In this document: positions 40,339-48,472 of the stretch, piece after piece
How the letters are laid out: each line of letters starts with the position of its first letter
Position numbering within the stretch: position 1 is the stretch's first letter
DNA from: CAZDML01 sp964506645
GTDB taxonomy: Bacteria; Elusimicrobiota; Elusimicrobia; 2-01-FULL-59-12
Direction: 5' to 3'
Assembly (NCBI GenBank): GCA_964506645.1
Contig: CAZDML010000003.1
Coordinates: forward strand, 1-51,597
DNA length: 51,597 nt
Notes under the pieces: generated by a model
Seen by the model: only the letters and a program-made list of their open reading frames with translations
Databases searched by the model: none
Told to the model about the DNA's origin: nothing
Made by a program: the position numbers and the translations under genes

Positions 40339-41048
40339 CAGGCGATTTCCTGTTCCAAAGAACGTTTCGGCGCGTGATCGTTGAGATCGGTCAGGCTGTA
40401 GAGTGTCACATCGACCTGCGTAGGGTCCGGGCAATAGCGCTGCGTATCGCCGACCATCCAAAACGTTTTCATTCCGCACTTTTTGGCGGGGACAATGTCG
40501 CGCTCAAACGAATCTCCCACAAAGCCGATGTGGCTGGGGGAGAGTTTCAGCGCATGGGCCGCTTTTTCAAAGAGTCGGGCATCCGGTTTTTTCATGCCGA
40601 CCTGCATCGAATCGTAAATCACGCTCAAGTAGGGGCTCAGTCCAAATTCCTGGCAGAGTGTTTCCACGTTGCCGTAAAAATTCGAAATGATGCCCATTTT
40701 GTAGCCGTTTTGATGCAATCGTTCCAAAATATGTCGGTTGCGGTGAAGGACCCGCTCGGTCGGGTGGATAAAGGCTTCTGCCGCTTCCAACGCCTTGGCC
40801 GGATTTTTGAGGCCTAATTTTTCAAATTGCCAGTTGGCATGGCGCACCATCATGGTGCGTAAATCGGCTTTTTTCATGGCCAAATCGGCTTCCGCCTGCT
40901 CATCGGCCCAGTAAAAAGCCTCTTTGATGCGGGGTTTGGGGACGTTCCCCAGACCGATTTGTTCATAAATAAGGTAGAAACGGTCCAGCCAGTGGCCGCC
41001 GTCCGAGTCCAGAGTGCCGCCAAAATCAAATAAAAAAGCTGAAATCAT
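40338..41048 (-). CDS. HAD superfamily protein with altered motif I
   Basis: A 236-residue HAD-fold protein with a helical C1 cap. Motif I is FLFDFGGTLD: Asp8 is the nucleophile, but the usual second Asp (D+2) is Gly10. Motif II is MGIISNF, motif III is KKPDARLFEKA and motif IV is FVGDSFERDI. Loss of D+2 argues against an ordinary phosphomonoesterase, or implies another general acid. The frame extends upstream to 41129, but the ATG adjoining the fold is best. First gene of the operon; a weak TATTTT box lies at 41054-41059. Confidence 0.85.
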   Translation of the reverse strand: MISAFLFDFGGTLDSDGGHWLDRFYLIYEQIGLGNVPKPRIKEAFYWADEQAEADLAMKKADLRTMMVRHANWQFEKLGLKNPAKALEAAEAFIHPTERVLHRNRHILERLHQNGYKMGIISNFYGNVETLCQEFGLSPYLSVIYDSMQVGMKKPDARLFEKAAHALKLSPSHIGFVGDSFERDIVPAKKCGMKTFWMVGDTQRYCPDPTQVDVTLYSLTDLNDHAPKRSLEQEIA

Positions 41049-41159
41049 ATCTAAAAATAAGCTGGAATCAAGAATTTCTATGACTGAGTGGAGTACGGTA
41101 ATTTTAGGATTTTCCGTCTCAACTGTCAATATAGTTGCTTGGATTGCTCAGAGGTGAAA

Positions 41160-41168
41160 TGCTAAAAT
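41160..41168 (+). promoter_or_regulatory. Extended -10 promoter TGCTAAAAT of hemL
   Basis: Nine bases identical to 34727-34735; TTGGAT 18 bases upstream is a partial -35. Leader of about six bases. Confidence 0.6.
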
Positions 41169-41180
41169 CCCGACACTTTT

Positions 41181-42476
41181 ATGCGATCCAAAAAGTCCGA
41201 ACTTTTGTTCAAAAAGTCTCAGGAAGTACTGGTCGGTGGGGTGAATTCGCCTGTCCGGTCCTTTAAATCTGTGGGGGGGACACCGCGTTTCATGACCAAG
41301 GGCAAAGGTCCCTGGATCTGGGATGCCGATGGCAAGCGCTATATCGATTTTTGTAACTCCTGGGGCGCTTCCATTTTGGGTCATGCGCCTACGGCTGTCA
41401 TCTCGGCCATTACCCGTGCGGCCAAACGCGGAACCAGTTTTGGTGCACCCACGGAACAGGAACTCACCCTGGCGCTTCTGATTCAGAAAGCGTTTCCATC
41501 CATGCAGAAGATGCGCTTGGTTAGTTCTGGAACGGAAGCGGTGATGTCAGCCATTCGCGTCGCTCGCGCCGCCACTCAACGCGAAACGATTGTCAAATTT
41601 TCGGGATGCTATCACGGTCACGCCGATTCGCTCTTGGTGAAAGCCGGTTCAGGCGTGCTCACGCTGTCCATGCCCGATTCAGCGGGTGTTCCCTCTGCTC
41701 TGGCGCAACGCACGCGCGTTCTTCCCTACAACGATATGGATGCGGTCAAAGATCTGTTCCGCCGCGAAGGCCAGGCGATTGCGGCTGTCATTGTCGAGCC
41801 GATCGCTGCGAATATGGGGCTTGTCCCGCCCCGGCCGGGTTTTCTCGAAGAACTCCGTGCGGTGACCTCGCAGTTTGGCGCTCTGCTCATTTTTGATGAA
41901 GTGATCTCCGGATTCCGCGCTGGCTTCGGCGGAGCCCAGGCGCTCTATAAAATCACGCCGGATCTGACTTGTCTCGGAAAAATTGCTGGCGGCGGACTGC
42001 CGCTGGCGGCCTACGGTGGACGCCGTGATGTCATGGAATGGGTTGCCCCGATGGGGCCGGTCTATCAAGCAGGAACACTCTCGGGAAATCCGGTCGCCGT
42101 CGCCGCCGGAATCTCAGTGCTCTCTACGCTCAAATCGCGTTCACCGTACAAAGCACTGGAAGCATTAACGGAGAAATTTTGCGCCCAGCTCGAAAAAATT
42201 TCTCAAAAACACGGTCACGCCGTTCGTGTGAACCGGCTGGGCTCGATGTTTACGCTCTTTTTCAATAACGCCCCCGTGGTCGATCTGACCAGCGTGCAGC
42301 GTTCAAATTCGGGCGTGTACGGTGTTTTCTTCCAGGCACTGTTGGAACGTGGCGTGTACTTGCCGCCGTCGCCGTACGAAACTGCTTTCATTACGACCGC
42401 ACACTCTGGCGGCATTCTTAAAAAAGCACTCAAGGAAATCGATAAAGTTATGAAAAAGCTCCCGTCCAATGGTTGA
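41181..42476 (+). CDS. hemL: Glutamate-1-semialdehyde 2,1-aminomutase
   Basis: Makes 5-aminolevulinate for tetrapyrroles in the C5 pathway. GGVNSPVRSF at the start, SSGTEAVMSAIRVARA, the PLP lysine in CLGKIAGGGLP, and the hallmark YQAGTLSGNP distinguish it from other class III enzymes. 431 residues is normal. Leader of about six bases from a TGCTAAAAT box, with no Shine-Dalgarno. The end overlaps the DUF1015 ATG by eight bases. Confidence 0.97.
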   Translation: MRSKKSELLFKKSQEVLVGGVNSPVRSFKSVGGTPRFMTKGKGPWIWDADGKRYIDFCNSWGASILGHAPTAVISAITRAAKRGTSFGAPTEQELTLALLIQKAFPSMQKMRLVSSGTEAVMSAIRVARAATQRETIVKFSGCYHGHADSLLVKAGSGVLTLSMPDSAGVPSALAQRTRVLPYNDMDAVKDLFRREGQAIAAVIVEPIAANMGLVPPRPGFLEELRAVTSQFGALLIFDEVISGFRAGFGGAQALYKITPDLTCLGKIAGGGLPLAAYGGRRDVMEWVAPMGPVYQAGTLSGNPVAVAAGISVLSTLKSRSPYKALEALTEKFCAQLEKISQKHGHAVRVNRLGSMFTLFFNNAPVVDLTSVQRSNSGVYGVFFQALLERGVYLPPSPYETAFITTAHSGGILKKALKEIDKVMKKLPSNG

Positions 42477-43695
42477 TATTCTCCCGTTTCCCGCTATCCG
42501 TTATAACCTGAATAAAGTGGCGAACCTCTCGAAGGTGGTGTGTCCGCCTTACGATGTGATCGCAACCCCGGAATACCACAAGCTGCTGGAACGCAGCCCT
42601 GAAAATTTAGTCCGCATCGAGCTTCCGCTCTCCAAAGGCAAGACCGATCGTTATGCCGAAGCGGCGAAATACTGGAAGCGCTGGCAGCGCGAACGCGTGC
42701 TGACCCAGGACAAAGAGCCGTCGTTCTACGGGTACGAGCAGCGCTTCACTGTGGGCACTGATGTGTTCACCCGTCGCGGATTCTTTGCCGCCATGCGTAT
42801 CGAACGGCCCGGCAAAGGCCACGTCCGCCCGCACGAACGGACCTTCCCCAAGCACAAAGAAGACCGTCTGAAGTTGATGCGTGCGACCCATGCCAATGTC
42901 AGCCCGATTTTTGGAATTTTCTTCGACCGTCAGCGCAAAGCGCAGCAGCTGATCGATGACCGCATGTCCGGCAAGCCGGTGGCCGTGAGCCGTGACGACA
43001 AAGGCGTGACACACCGTCTCTGGCGTTGGCACGACAAAGAAGCGATCAAAACGCTCACTCAGGTCCTGCGCGTGGAAGACGTGCTCATCGCCGATGGCCA
43101 CCATCGCTATGAAACCTCATGGAATTACGCCGTCGAACAAGACGCCAAGGATCGCTCGGCCAACAAGCGCCGCCGCGCGTATAAGTACGTGATGATTTTC
43201 CTCTGCCCGCTCGGTGACCCCGGGCTTGTCATTCAGCCGACCCATCGCTCCGTGCGCTGGGACGCGTCGTTTGAGGAATGGCAGAAACGTATCAGCAGCG
43301 ACGCCACAATGCAGCCCGTCGATAGTTTTAACGGTCTCTTATCAAAGCTTCGCAGCGCCGGGGATCAGGCCGTGCTCGGTATGATTATGGAGGGCGGCCG
43401 TCTCTTCTGGCTCAAGCCCAAATCCAAGGCGAGTACCCTGCCGGTGGTTCATTTGCATGACCGTATTCTTAAAAACATTCCGTTGGAGAACATTACCTAC
43501 AGTCAAGATCCGCGCCAGATGATTCAGAACATTCATCGCTCGGAAGCCAATGTGGCGTTCCTTCTGCCGCCGCCCAACAAAGCAGTTTTCGCACAGATCT
43601 GCCGCGCCGGCCAGCTCCTGCCACAGAAATCGACCTACTTCTATCCGAAGATTGGTACCGGTTTCGTTATGCGTTCCCTCGATGGGAATGTGTAA
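42469..43695 (+). CDS. DUF1015 family protein
   Basis: A 408-residue cytoplasmic protein. Family features: VCPPYDVIATPEYHKLLERSPENLVRIELP (with gaps) at the start, GFFAAMRIERPGKGHVRPHERTFPKHKEDRLKLMRATHANVSPIF in the centre, and LIADGHHRYET. DUF1015 members are common in anaerobes and Planctomycete-like groups; function unknown, though the ADGHHRYE box looks enzymatic. Eight-base overlap with hemL means they are co-translated. Confidence 0.93.
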   Translation: MVDILPFPAIRYNLNKVANLSKVVCPPYDVIATPEYHKLLERSPENLVRIELPLSKGKTDRYAEAAKYWKRWQRERVLTQDKEPSFYGYEQRFTVGTDVFTRRGFFAAMRIERPGKGHVRPHERTFPKHKEDRLKLMRATHANVSPIFGIFFDRQRKAQQLIDDRMSGKPVAVSRDDKGVTHRLWRWHDKEAIKTLTQVLRVEDVLIADGHHRYETSWNYAVEQDAKDRSANKRRRAYKYVMIFLCPLGDPGLVIQPTHRSVRWDASFEEWQKRISSDATMQPVDSFNGLLSKLRSAGDQAVLGMIMEGGRLFWLKPKSKASTLPVVHLHDRILKNIPLENITYSQDPRQMIQNIHRSEANVAFLLPPPNKAVFAQICRAGQLLPQKSTYFYPKIGTGFVMRSLDGNV

Positions 43696-43698
43696 AAT
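43693..43698 (+). promoter_or_regulatory. -10 box TAAAAT of pabB
   Basis: TAAAAT covers the stop codon of the DUF1015 gene; exactly six bases later is the GTG of pabB. Confidence 0.45.
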
Positions 43699-43704
43699 AA
43701 AAGG

Positions 43705-45264
43705 GTGTATCCCTCACTAACCCAGTTCCAGCAGTGGTCCTCTCAGTATAAAGCCATCCCCGTATGGATGGAACCGGATCTTCCGCCCGGTGACATTCTG
43801 CCCTGGGTGCATGCGCTTCTGGGCTCGCAGCAGAAATTCTTTTTCCTTCACAGTGCCTCTCACGGTCCTCAATCCCGCTACTCCTATTTTGGACTTGAAT
43901 CCCCACGCTATCAGGTCTCGACGGACAACGGCAGCCTGATCGTTCGTTACCTGCCGGTCCATGGGGACCGTTTTGAATCGCTCAAGATCGGCAATCCCTT
44001 TAAACGGTTTGAGGAATGGTTCGGCCGATGGAACGCGCCGCACGTGGGTGCGCTGCCTCCGTTTTGGGGCGGCCTGGTTGGTTATTTCGGTTACGAAACG
44101 GCACGCTACTTTGATCCCAAGATGGCCGCCATCTTCCAACAAAAACGGCCGGAGACGGAATCGACGGCCACAGAAGGATTCCCCGATTTTGAGTTCGGTC
44201 TCTTTGATATGGTGGCCGCCGTGGACCATGCCCGTAATCGCTTGTGGCTGGTGCATACGGTTCTTCTTCCCGAACGGCGCACCTCGCCGGTCCAGCTGGA
44301 AAAAATTTACCGTACTGCACAAGACCGTTTGCGCCGCCAGGCCGTGCGTCTGCAGCGTGCGTTGCGTCACGGCAAAGGCTGGGGCCATTTTGAATCCGCG
44401 AACATCCGCACGAACCGCTCGGAAGCGTCCTATTCGCTCATGGTGCGCCGCGCCAAAGGCCACATCAGCGCGGGCGATATGTATCAGGCGAATTTAAGCC
44501 ATAGTTTTTCCGGTGTCTGGAGCGGTGACCCTTGGAGTCTCTACCGAACGCTCACCACGATTAACCCGTCGCCCTACGCGTCGCTCTGGCGGATGGGTCC
44601 GCGCTGGATGGTGAGCGCTTCCCCGGAACTCTTGATTCGCAAGGAACAGGATCTCGTGGAAACGCGTCCCATCGCGGGCACCTTCCCGCGAGGCCGTGAT
44701 CCCTTTGCCAACGAGCGCACACAAAAAGCACTGCCGACGGATGTCAAAGAACGTGCTGAGCACGTCATGATGGTAGATATGGAGCGCAACGATTTAAGCC
44801 GTGTGTGTGCATCGCCGAGCGTGCATGTGGAAGAAGCATTGGCGGTTGAAGCGTACTCTCATGTGTATCACTTAGTCTCGGATATTCGCGGGCGTCTGGC
44901 GTCGGGGAAAACATGGGGGGATGTGCTTCGCGCGAGTTTTCCAGGCGGAACGATTACGGGCTGCCCAAAATGGCGCTGCATGGAAATTATTCATAAACTC
45001 GAGGGGCAGTCGCGTGGACCCTACTGCGGCTCGCTGGGCTGGATTGGATTTAATGGCGATATGACGATGAATATCTTAATCCGCACGCTGTTTCTCGACC
45101 GCGGCCGCCTGCGCTTTCCCGTGGGGGCTGGTATTGTGGCCGATTCCAAACCGAGCAAAGAATATCAGGAGACGCTGCACAAGGCAGGCGCACTACTTCA
45201 GGCACTTAAAGGGCGCGATGCCTCGGTGCTGCCATTCCAAGAGGGGTTCCACCATGAAAAATAA
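43705..45264 (+). CDS. pabB: Aminodeoxychorismate synthase component I
   Basis: Chorismate-binding enzyme of folate synthesis (519 residues). GGLVGYFGYETARYFD near 122, GDMYQANLSHSF, SASPELLIR, PIAGTFPRG (322-330), ERNDLSRV and the PGGTITGCPKWRCMEII box are all clear. The PIKGT lysine of E. coli PabB is Ala324, as in TrpE, but the PGG-TITG and CGSLGW boxes are PabB-like, and a pabC lies two genes on, so PabB is the better call. GTG start on the predicted +1 of a TAAAAT box. No glutaminase (PabA) in the window. Overlaps the next ATG by 11 bases. Confidence 0.9.
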   Translation: MYPSLTQFQQWSSQYKAIPVWMEPDLPPGDILPWVHALLGSQQKFFFLHSASHGPQSRYSYFGLESPRYQVSTDNGSLIVRYLPVHGDRFESLKIGNPFKRFEEWFGRWNAPHVGALPPFWGGLVGYFGYETARYFDPKMAAIFQQKRPETESTATEGFPDFEFGLFDMVAAVDHARNRLWLVHTVLLPERRTSPVQLEKIYRTAQDRLRRQAVRLQRALRHGKGWGHFESANIRTNRSEASYSLMVRRAKGHISAGDMYQANLSHSFSGVWSGDPWSLYRTLTTINPSPYASLWRMGPRWMVSASPELLIRKEQDLVETRPIAGTFPRGRDPFANERTQKALPTDVKERAEHVMMVDMERNDLSRVCASPSVHVEEALAVEAYSHVYHLVSDIRGRLASGKTWGDVLRASFPGGTITGCPKWRCMEIIHKLEGQSRGPYCGSLGWIGFNGDMTMNILIRTLFLDRGRLRFPVGAGIVADSKPSKEYQETLHKAGALLQALKGRDASVLPFQEGFHHEK

Positions 45265-46624
45265 ATTTGCCGGATATGCTGTAGTGGCTGCATTTTTCCT
45301 GACCGTGCATGCCGAGGCTGTAACTCCGGTGCGCGCGCTTCCGGGTGTTGTGGATGCGCCTCCGCCTCAGGCCGCGCCTGCCGCTTCGGCGCCGACCCCG
45401 GCAGTTCCCGCCTCAGCACTGTCTGAATCGGAAAATGCACTCTACGAACAAGTGCGGCTGCTGAACCAGATTCCCGATGAACAATTAGATGATCAGGTGG
45501 ATCCCACTCTCTCTATCTTGCGGAAAATTTACGATCAAGACGGGCCGCTTTATCCCTATCTCAAAAAACTGCTGGGTCGTGCGGATGTGCGCGGACCGCT
45601 GCGCCCCGGGACCAAAGCGGTGCTTGCGTCTCTTTTGTCGGAACGCTGGGACACGTTTAATTTGTCAGGGAACTTGTGGCTGGCGGCACTCAATTCACCC
45701 AATGTTGAGCTGCGACGCCGCGCGCGTCAACGGTTGGTGTCTTTCATTCAGCCCGCACATCTTCCGGTGTTGATTAACTTACTCAAGGTGCCCGGGCCGA
45801 ACATTGCGGCCTATGAAGTACTTCAGGAAGTCACCGGACAGTCGCTCGAACCCAGTGTCGCCAGCTGGAAAAATTGGTGGGCGTCGACCCATGGCCAGAT
45901 GGATCTGGTCGCTCATCTGATTGGCAATACGGAGCTCTTTTTGCACTCCAATCCAGTGAAGCCGTTTCCCTGGCAGACCTTCTGGTATGTGCCGGAGAAC
46001 ATCCGCAACACGTCGGATGCCTACGCCAAGCGCTCAGAAAAAGAACAAATGGCCGTCAGTCAGTGGAATCAGACCGCCCGCGGTGATGCAAAACATTTTC
46101 TGGACCAGTGGGGTATTGTAAAACCGGCACTGGATCATGTGAAACACCAACCAGACGAACGGGTGACGGCCTTTTTTGAAAAGCTGCTTTCAGATCCAGG
46201 CCTCGGGGATTATGCCAGCGTTATTCTGGCATGGCGCGGCAGCAAAGCGTCTCTCAAAGTCATTCAAGACGCCTATGCGCAGTATCCGTCTCCCGGCCGT
46301 GCGCTCGGGCGTGGATCGCTGGGTGATGCCACTGTTTTTGGCGATCTTTTAAAGTTGATTGAGCAGTCTCCATTGCCGCTCTCGCAGGGAATAATGGATC
46401 AGAACCTGCATGCCACCGTCGATGGATTGCGTGCGACCGGGCAATTATCGGCTGAGCAAGTGTTTGAATTTCTGACCCGTCAAGATTTTGGTCTGGTGTC
46501 CGCAGCGACAAAATCGGAGCGCAAAAAAGCGGTCAAAGCCGCTCGGCGCTGGTACGAGCAGAATGCATCGAACCTCATTTATGATGCCACCCGCGGGACC
46601 TTTAATATTCCCGTCTCGAAGTGA
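45254..46624 (+). CDS. Exported HEAT-like protein between pabB and pabC
   Basis: A 456-residue protein with a signal peptide ending VHAEA, then a Pro/Ala-rich linker (residues 30-65). The middle part is helical with repeat-like phrases such as LLSERWDTFNLSGNLWLAALNSPNVELRRRARQRLVSF, HEAT-like armadillo helices, and VLQEVTGQSLEPSVASWKNWWAS, a phrase common in periplasmic HEAT proteins. No catalytic residues seen. GAGGGG precedes the ATG by eight bases. It overlaps pabB by 11 bases and pabC by four, so it is locked into a folate operon despite being exported. Confidence 0.83.
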   Translation: MKNKFAGYAVVAAFFLTVHAEAVTPVRALPGVVDAPPPQAAPAASAPTPAVPASALSESENALYEQVRLLNQIPDEQLDDQVDPTLSILRKIYDQDGPLYPYLKKLLGRADVRGPLRPGTKAVLASLLSERWDTFNLSGNLWLAALNSPNVELRRRARQRLVSFIQPAHLPVLINLLKVPGPNIAAYEVLQEVTGQSLEPSVASWKNWWASTHGQMDLVAHLIGNTELFLHSNPVKPFPWQTFWYVPENIRNTSDAYAKRSEKEQMAVSQWNQTARGDAKHFLDQWGIVKPALDHVKHQPDERVTAFFEKLLSDPGLGDYASVILAWRGSKASLKVIQDAYAQYPSPGRALGRGSLGDATVFGDLLKLIEQSPLPLSQGIMDQNLHATVDGLRATGQLSAEQVFEFLTRQDFGLVSAATKSERKKAVKAARRWYEQNASNLIYDATRGTFNIPVSK

Positions 46625-47523
46625 AGCTGCCCTCTAAACTCAACTCCCAGAAAGTCTGGCTTAACAACAGACTCCTGCCGGCTTCCCGCGCCGCGGTCTC
46701 TGTTTTTGACCATGGATTCCTGTACGGCGATGGCATCTACGAAACGGTGCATGCGTATGGCGGCCGTATTTTTCATTGGGCGACCCACTTTAAGCGTCTC
46801 CACCAATCGGCCCGATTGATCGGACTCCAGGTGCCCTGGTCATCGCGTGCACTCGAGATGGCCATCCACCGAGTGCTCCAGGCGAACCATCGTCCCAATG
46901 GATCCGTGCGGATCACGGTGACAAGGGGTCCTGGAGCGCTTGGCCTAAACCCCGCGCTTTGTCCCAAGCCGACGCTCGTGATGCAGCTCCATCCCGACCG
47001 CATTCTGGATCCCTACTGGGAAAAAGGGGTCACGATTGGCATTCCGAAAGTCCGCCGCAACCCCAAAGAAGCCCTCAATCCACAGATCAAAGCGACCAGT
47101 TCCCTGAATACCATTCTGGCCCGAATGGAAGCGGAAAAGATGAGGGTCTTTGAGGTCGTTCTTTTAAACATTCAGGGGTATCTTACGGAAGGAACGACGT
47201 CCAATATCTTTTGGGTTCGCAAGGGTGTTCTTTATACTCCTGCACTTTCCAATGGACTTCTGGAAGGTGTGACGCGCTCGGCTGTCTTGTCTCTGGCTCG
47301 GAAGACCAAGGTCGCGGTTCGTGAAGGAAACTACCGGGCGAGTGACCTGTCGCAGGCCAATGAATGCTTTTTGAGCAGTACCACGATGGAAATCATGCCG
47401 GTTATTCGTATTGTTTCTGCAGGGCGTAGCAAAACCATTCATGACGGCGTTCCTGGCCCGATGACCCGCCGCCTGCAGGCGCTCTTCCGTTCCCTCGTCG
47501 CACACGAAACAAAACTGTTATAA
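46621..47523 (+). CDS. pabC: Class IV aminotransferase, probable aminodeoxychorismate lyase
   Basis: A 300-residue PLP enzyme of fold type IV: SVFDHGFLYGDGIYETV near residue 27, PQIKATSSLNTILA with the likely PLP lysine, and GYLTEGTTSNIFWV. Family members are branched-chain or D-amino acid transaminases and PabC. Sharing an operon with pabB favours PabC, which releases p-aminobenzoate and pyruvate. GTG start inside a GTGA overlap with the upstream stop. The stop lies inside the extended -10 of hisG. Confidence 0.87.
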   Translation: MKLPSKLNSQKVWLNNRLLPASRAAVSVFDHGFLYGDGIYETVHAYGGRIFHWATHFKRLHQSARLIGLQVPWSSRALEMAIHRVLQANHRPNGSVRITVTRGPGALGLNPALCPKPTLVMQLHPDRILDPYWEKGVTIGIPKVRRNPKEALNPQIKATSSLNTILARMEAEKMRVFEVVLLNIQGYLTEGTTSNIFWVRKGVLYTPALSNGLLEGVTRSAVLSLARKTKVAVREGNYRASDLSQANECFLSSTTMEIMPVIRIVSAGRSKTIHDGVPGPMTRRLQALFRSLVAHETKLL

Positions 47524-47524
47524 T
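47516..47524 (+). promoter_or_regulatory. Extended -10 promoter TGTTATAAT of hisG
   Basis: A perfect TATAAT preceded by TGT, lying across the pabC stop codon. Predicted +1 near 47531 leaves a 30-base leader with AAGGA before hisG. Confidence 0.65.
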
Positions 47525-47560
47525 TTGACCTCAAAATCTTCCAAAAAGGACTCAAGAACC

Positions 47561-48442
47561 ATGGCTGACGTCAAGAAACTCAAGCTCGGCTTTCCCAAAG
47601 GAAGCCTTCAGGAATCGACCGTTGAAATTTTTAAGCGTGCGGGCATCCGCGTGCATACCTCCGAACGTTCCTATTTCCCGTCGTCAGATGATGATGAACT
47701 CGATATCATGCTCGTTCGTTCCCAGGAAATGGCGCGCTATGTGGCCGACGGCGTCTTTGACGCCGGCTTGACCGGTCACGATTGGGTGCAGGAATCTGGC
47801 GCGAAAGTTCACGAAGTCTGCGAGTTGCTTTACGCCAAAAGCGGATTCCGTCCGGTGCGTTGGGTGCTCTGCGTCCCCAATGATTCGCCGGTAAAATCGG
47901 TAAAAGATTTAGAAGGCAAACGCATCGCGACCGAGCTCGTGGGCGTTACCAAAAAATATTTGGCCCAACACGGCGTGAAAGCCGATGTGGAATTTTCCTG
48001 GGGAGCGACCGAAGCCAAAGCAGGTTTTCTCGTGGATGCGATTGTGGAGTTGACCGAAACCGGCAGCTCGCTACGCGCCAACAAGCTGCGCATCGTCGAT
48101 GAACTCCTGACCTCCAGCACGCGTTTTATCGCCAATGAAAACGCTTGGAAAGACACCTGGAAGAAAGAAAAGATGGAAAACCTGGCGATGCTGCTTCAGG
48201 GCGCGCTCGCGGCCGAAGGCATGGTCGGTCTCAAAATGAATGTGGAACAGAAAAATCTTCCGCAACTCATGAAAATTCTTCCAGCGATGAAAAAACCGAC
48301 GATCTCTAGCCTGACAGATGATGGCTGGTCGGCGATTGAAGTCATTATTGAAGAAAAAACAGTGAAGCGGCTCATCCCGCAGCTTAAACGCGCCGGTGCG
48401 CAGGGGATTATTGAGTATTCACTGAACAAAGTCATTCCTTAA
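47561..48442 (+). CDS. hisG: ATP phosphoribosyltransferase, long form (HisG)
   Basis: First step of histidine synthesis. 293 residues matches the long, self-contained HisG with a C-terminal regulatory ACT-like domain. Markers are KLKLGFPKGSLQEST, DAGLTGHDWVQE, RIATELVGVTKKYL and the PRPP loop GATEAKAGFLVDAIVELTETGSSL (with gaps). The regulatory end reads LPAMKKPTISSLTDDGWSAIEVII. AAGGA ten bases before the ATG. No other his genes in the window. Confidence 0.96.
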   Translation: MADVKKLKLGFPKGSLQESTVEIFKRAGIRVHTSERSYFPSSDDDELDIMLVRSQEMARYVADGVFDAGLTGHDWVQESGAKVHEVCELLYAKSGFRPVRWVLCVPNDSPVKSVKDLEGKRIATELVGVTKKYLAQHGVKADVEFSWGATEAKAGFLVDAIVELTETGSSLRANKLRIVDELLTSSTRFIANENAWKDTWKKEKMENLAMLLQGALAAEGMVGLKMNVEQKNLPQLMKILPAMKKPTISSLTDDGWSAIEVIIEEKTVKRLIPQLKRAGAQGIIEYSLNKVIP

Positions 48443-48472
48443 CACGAACGCCGGATTGCCGCATCAGGGTTA

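Noticed and set aside
41181..42476. hemL as part of the headgroup cluster
   Set aside because: It is divergent from that operon, has its own promoter, and carries the diagnostic GGVNSPVR and YQAGTLSGNP motifs of true glutamate-1-semialdehyde aminomutase.
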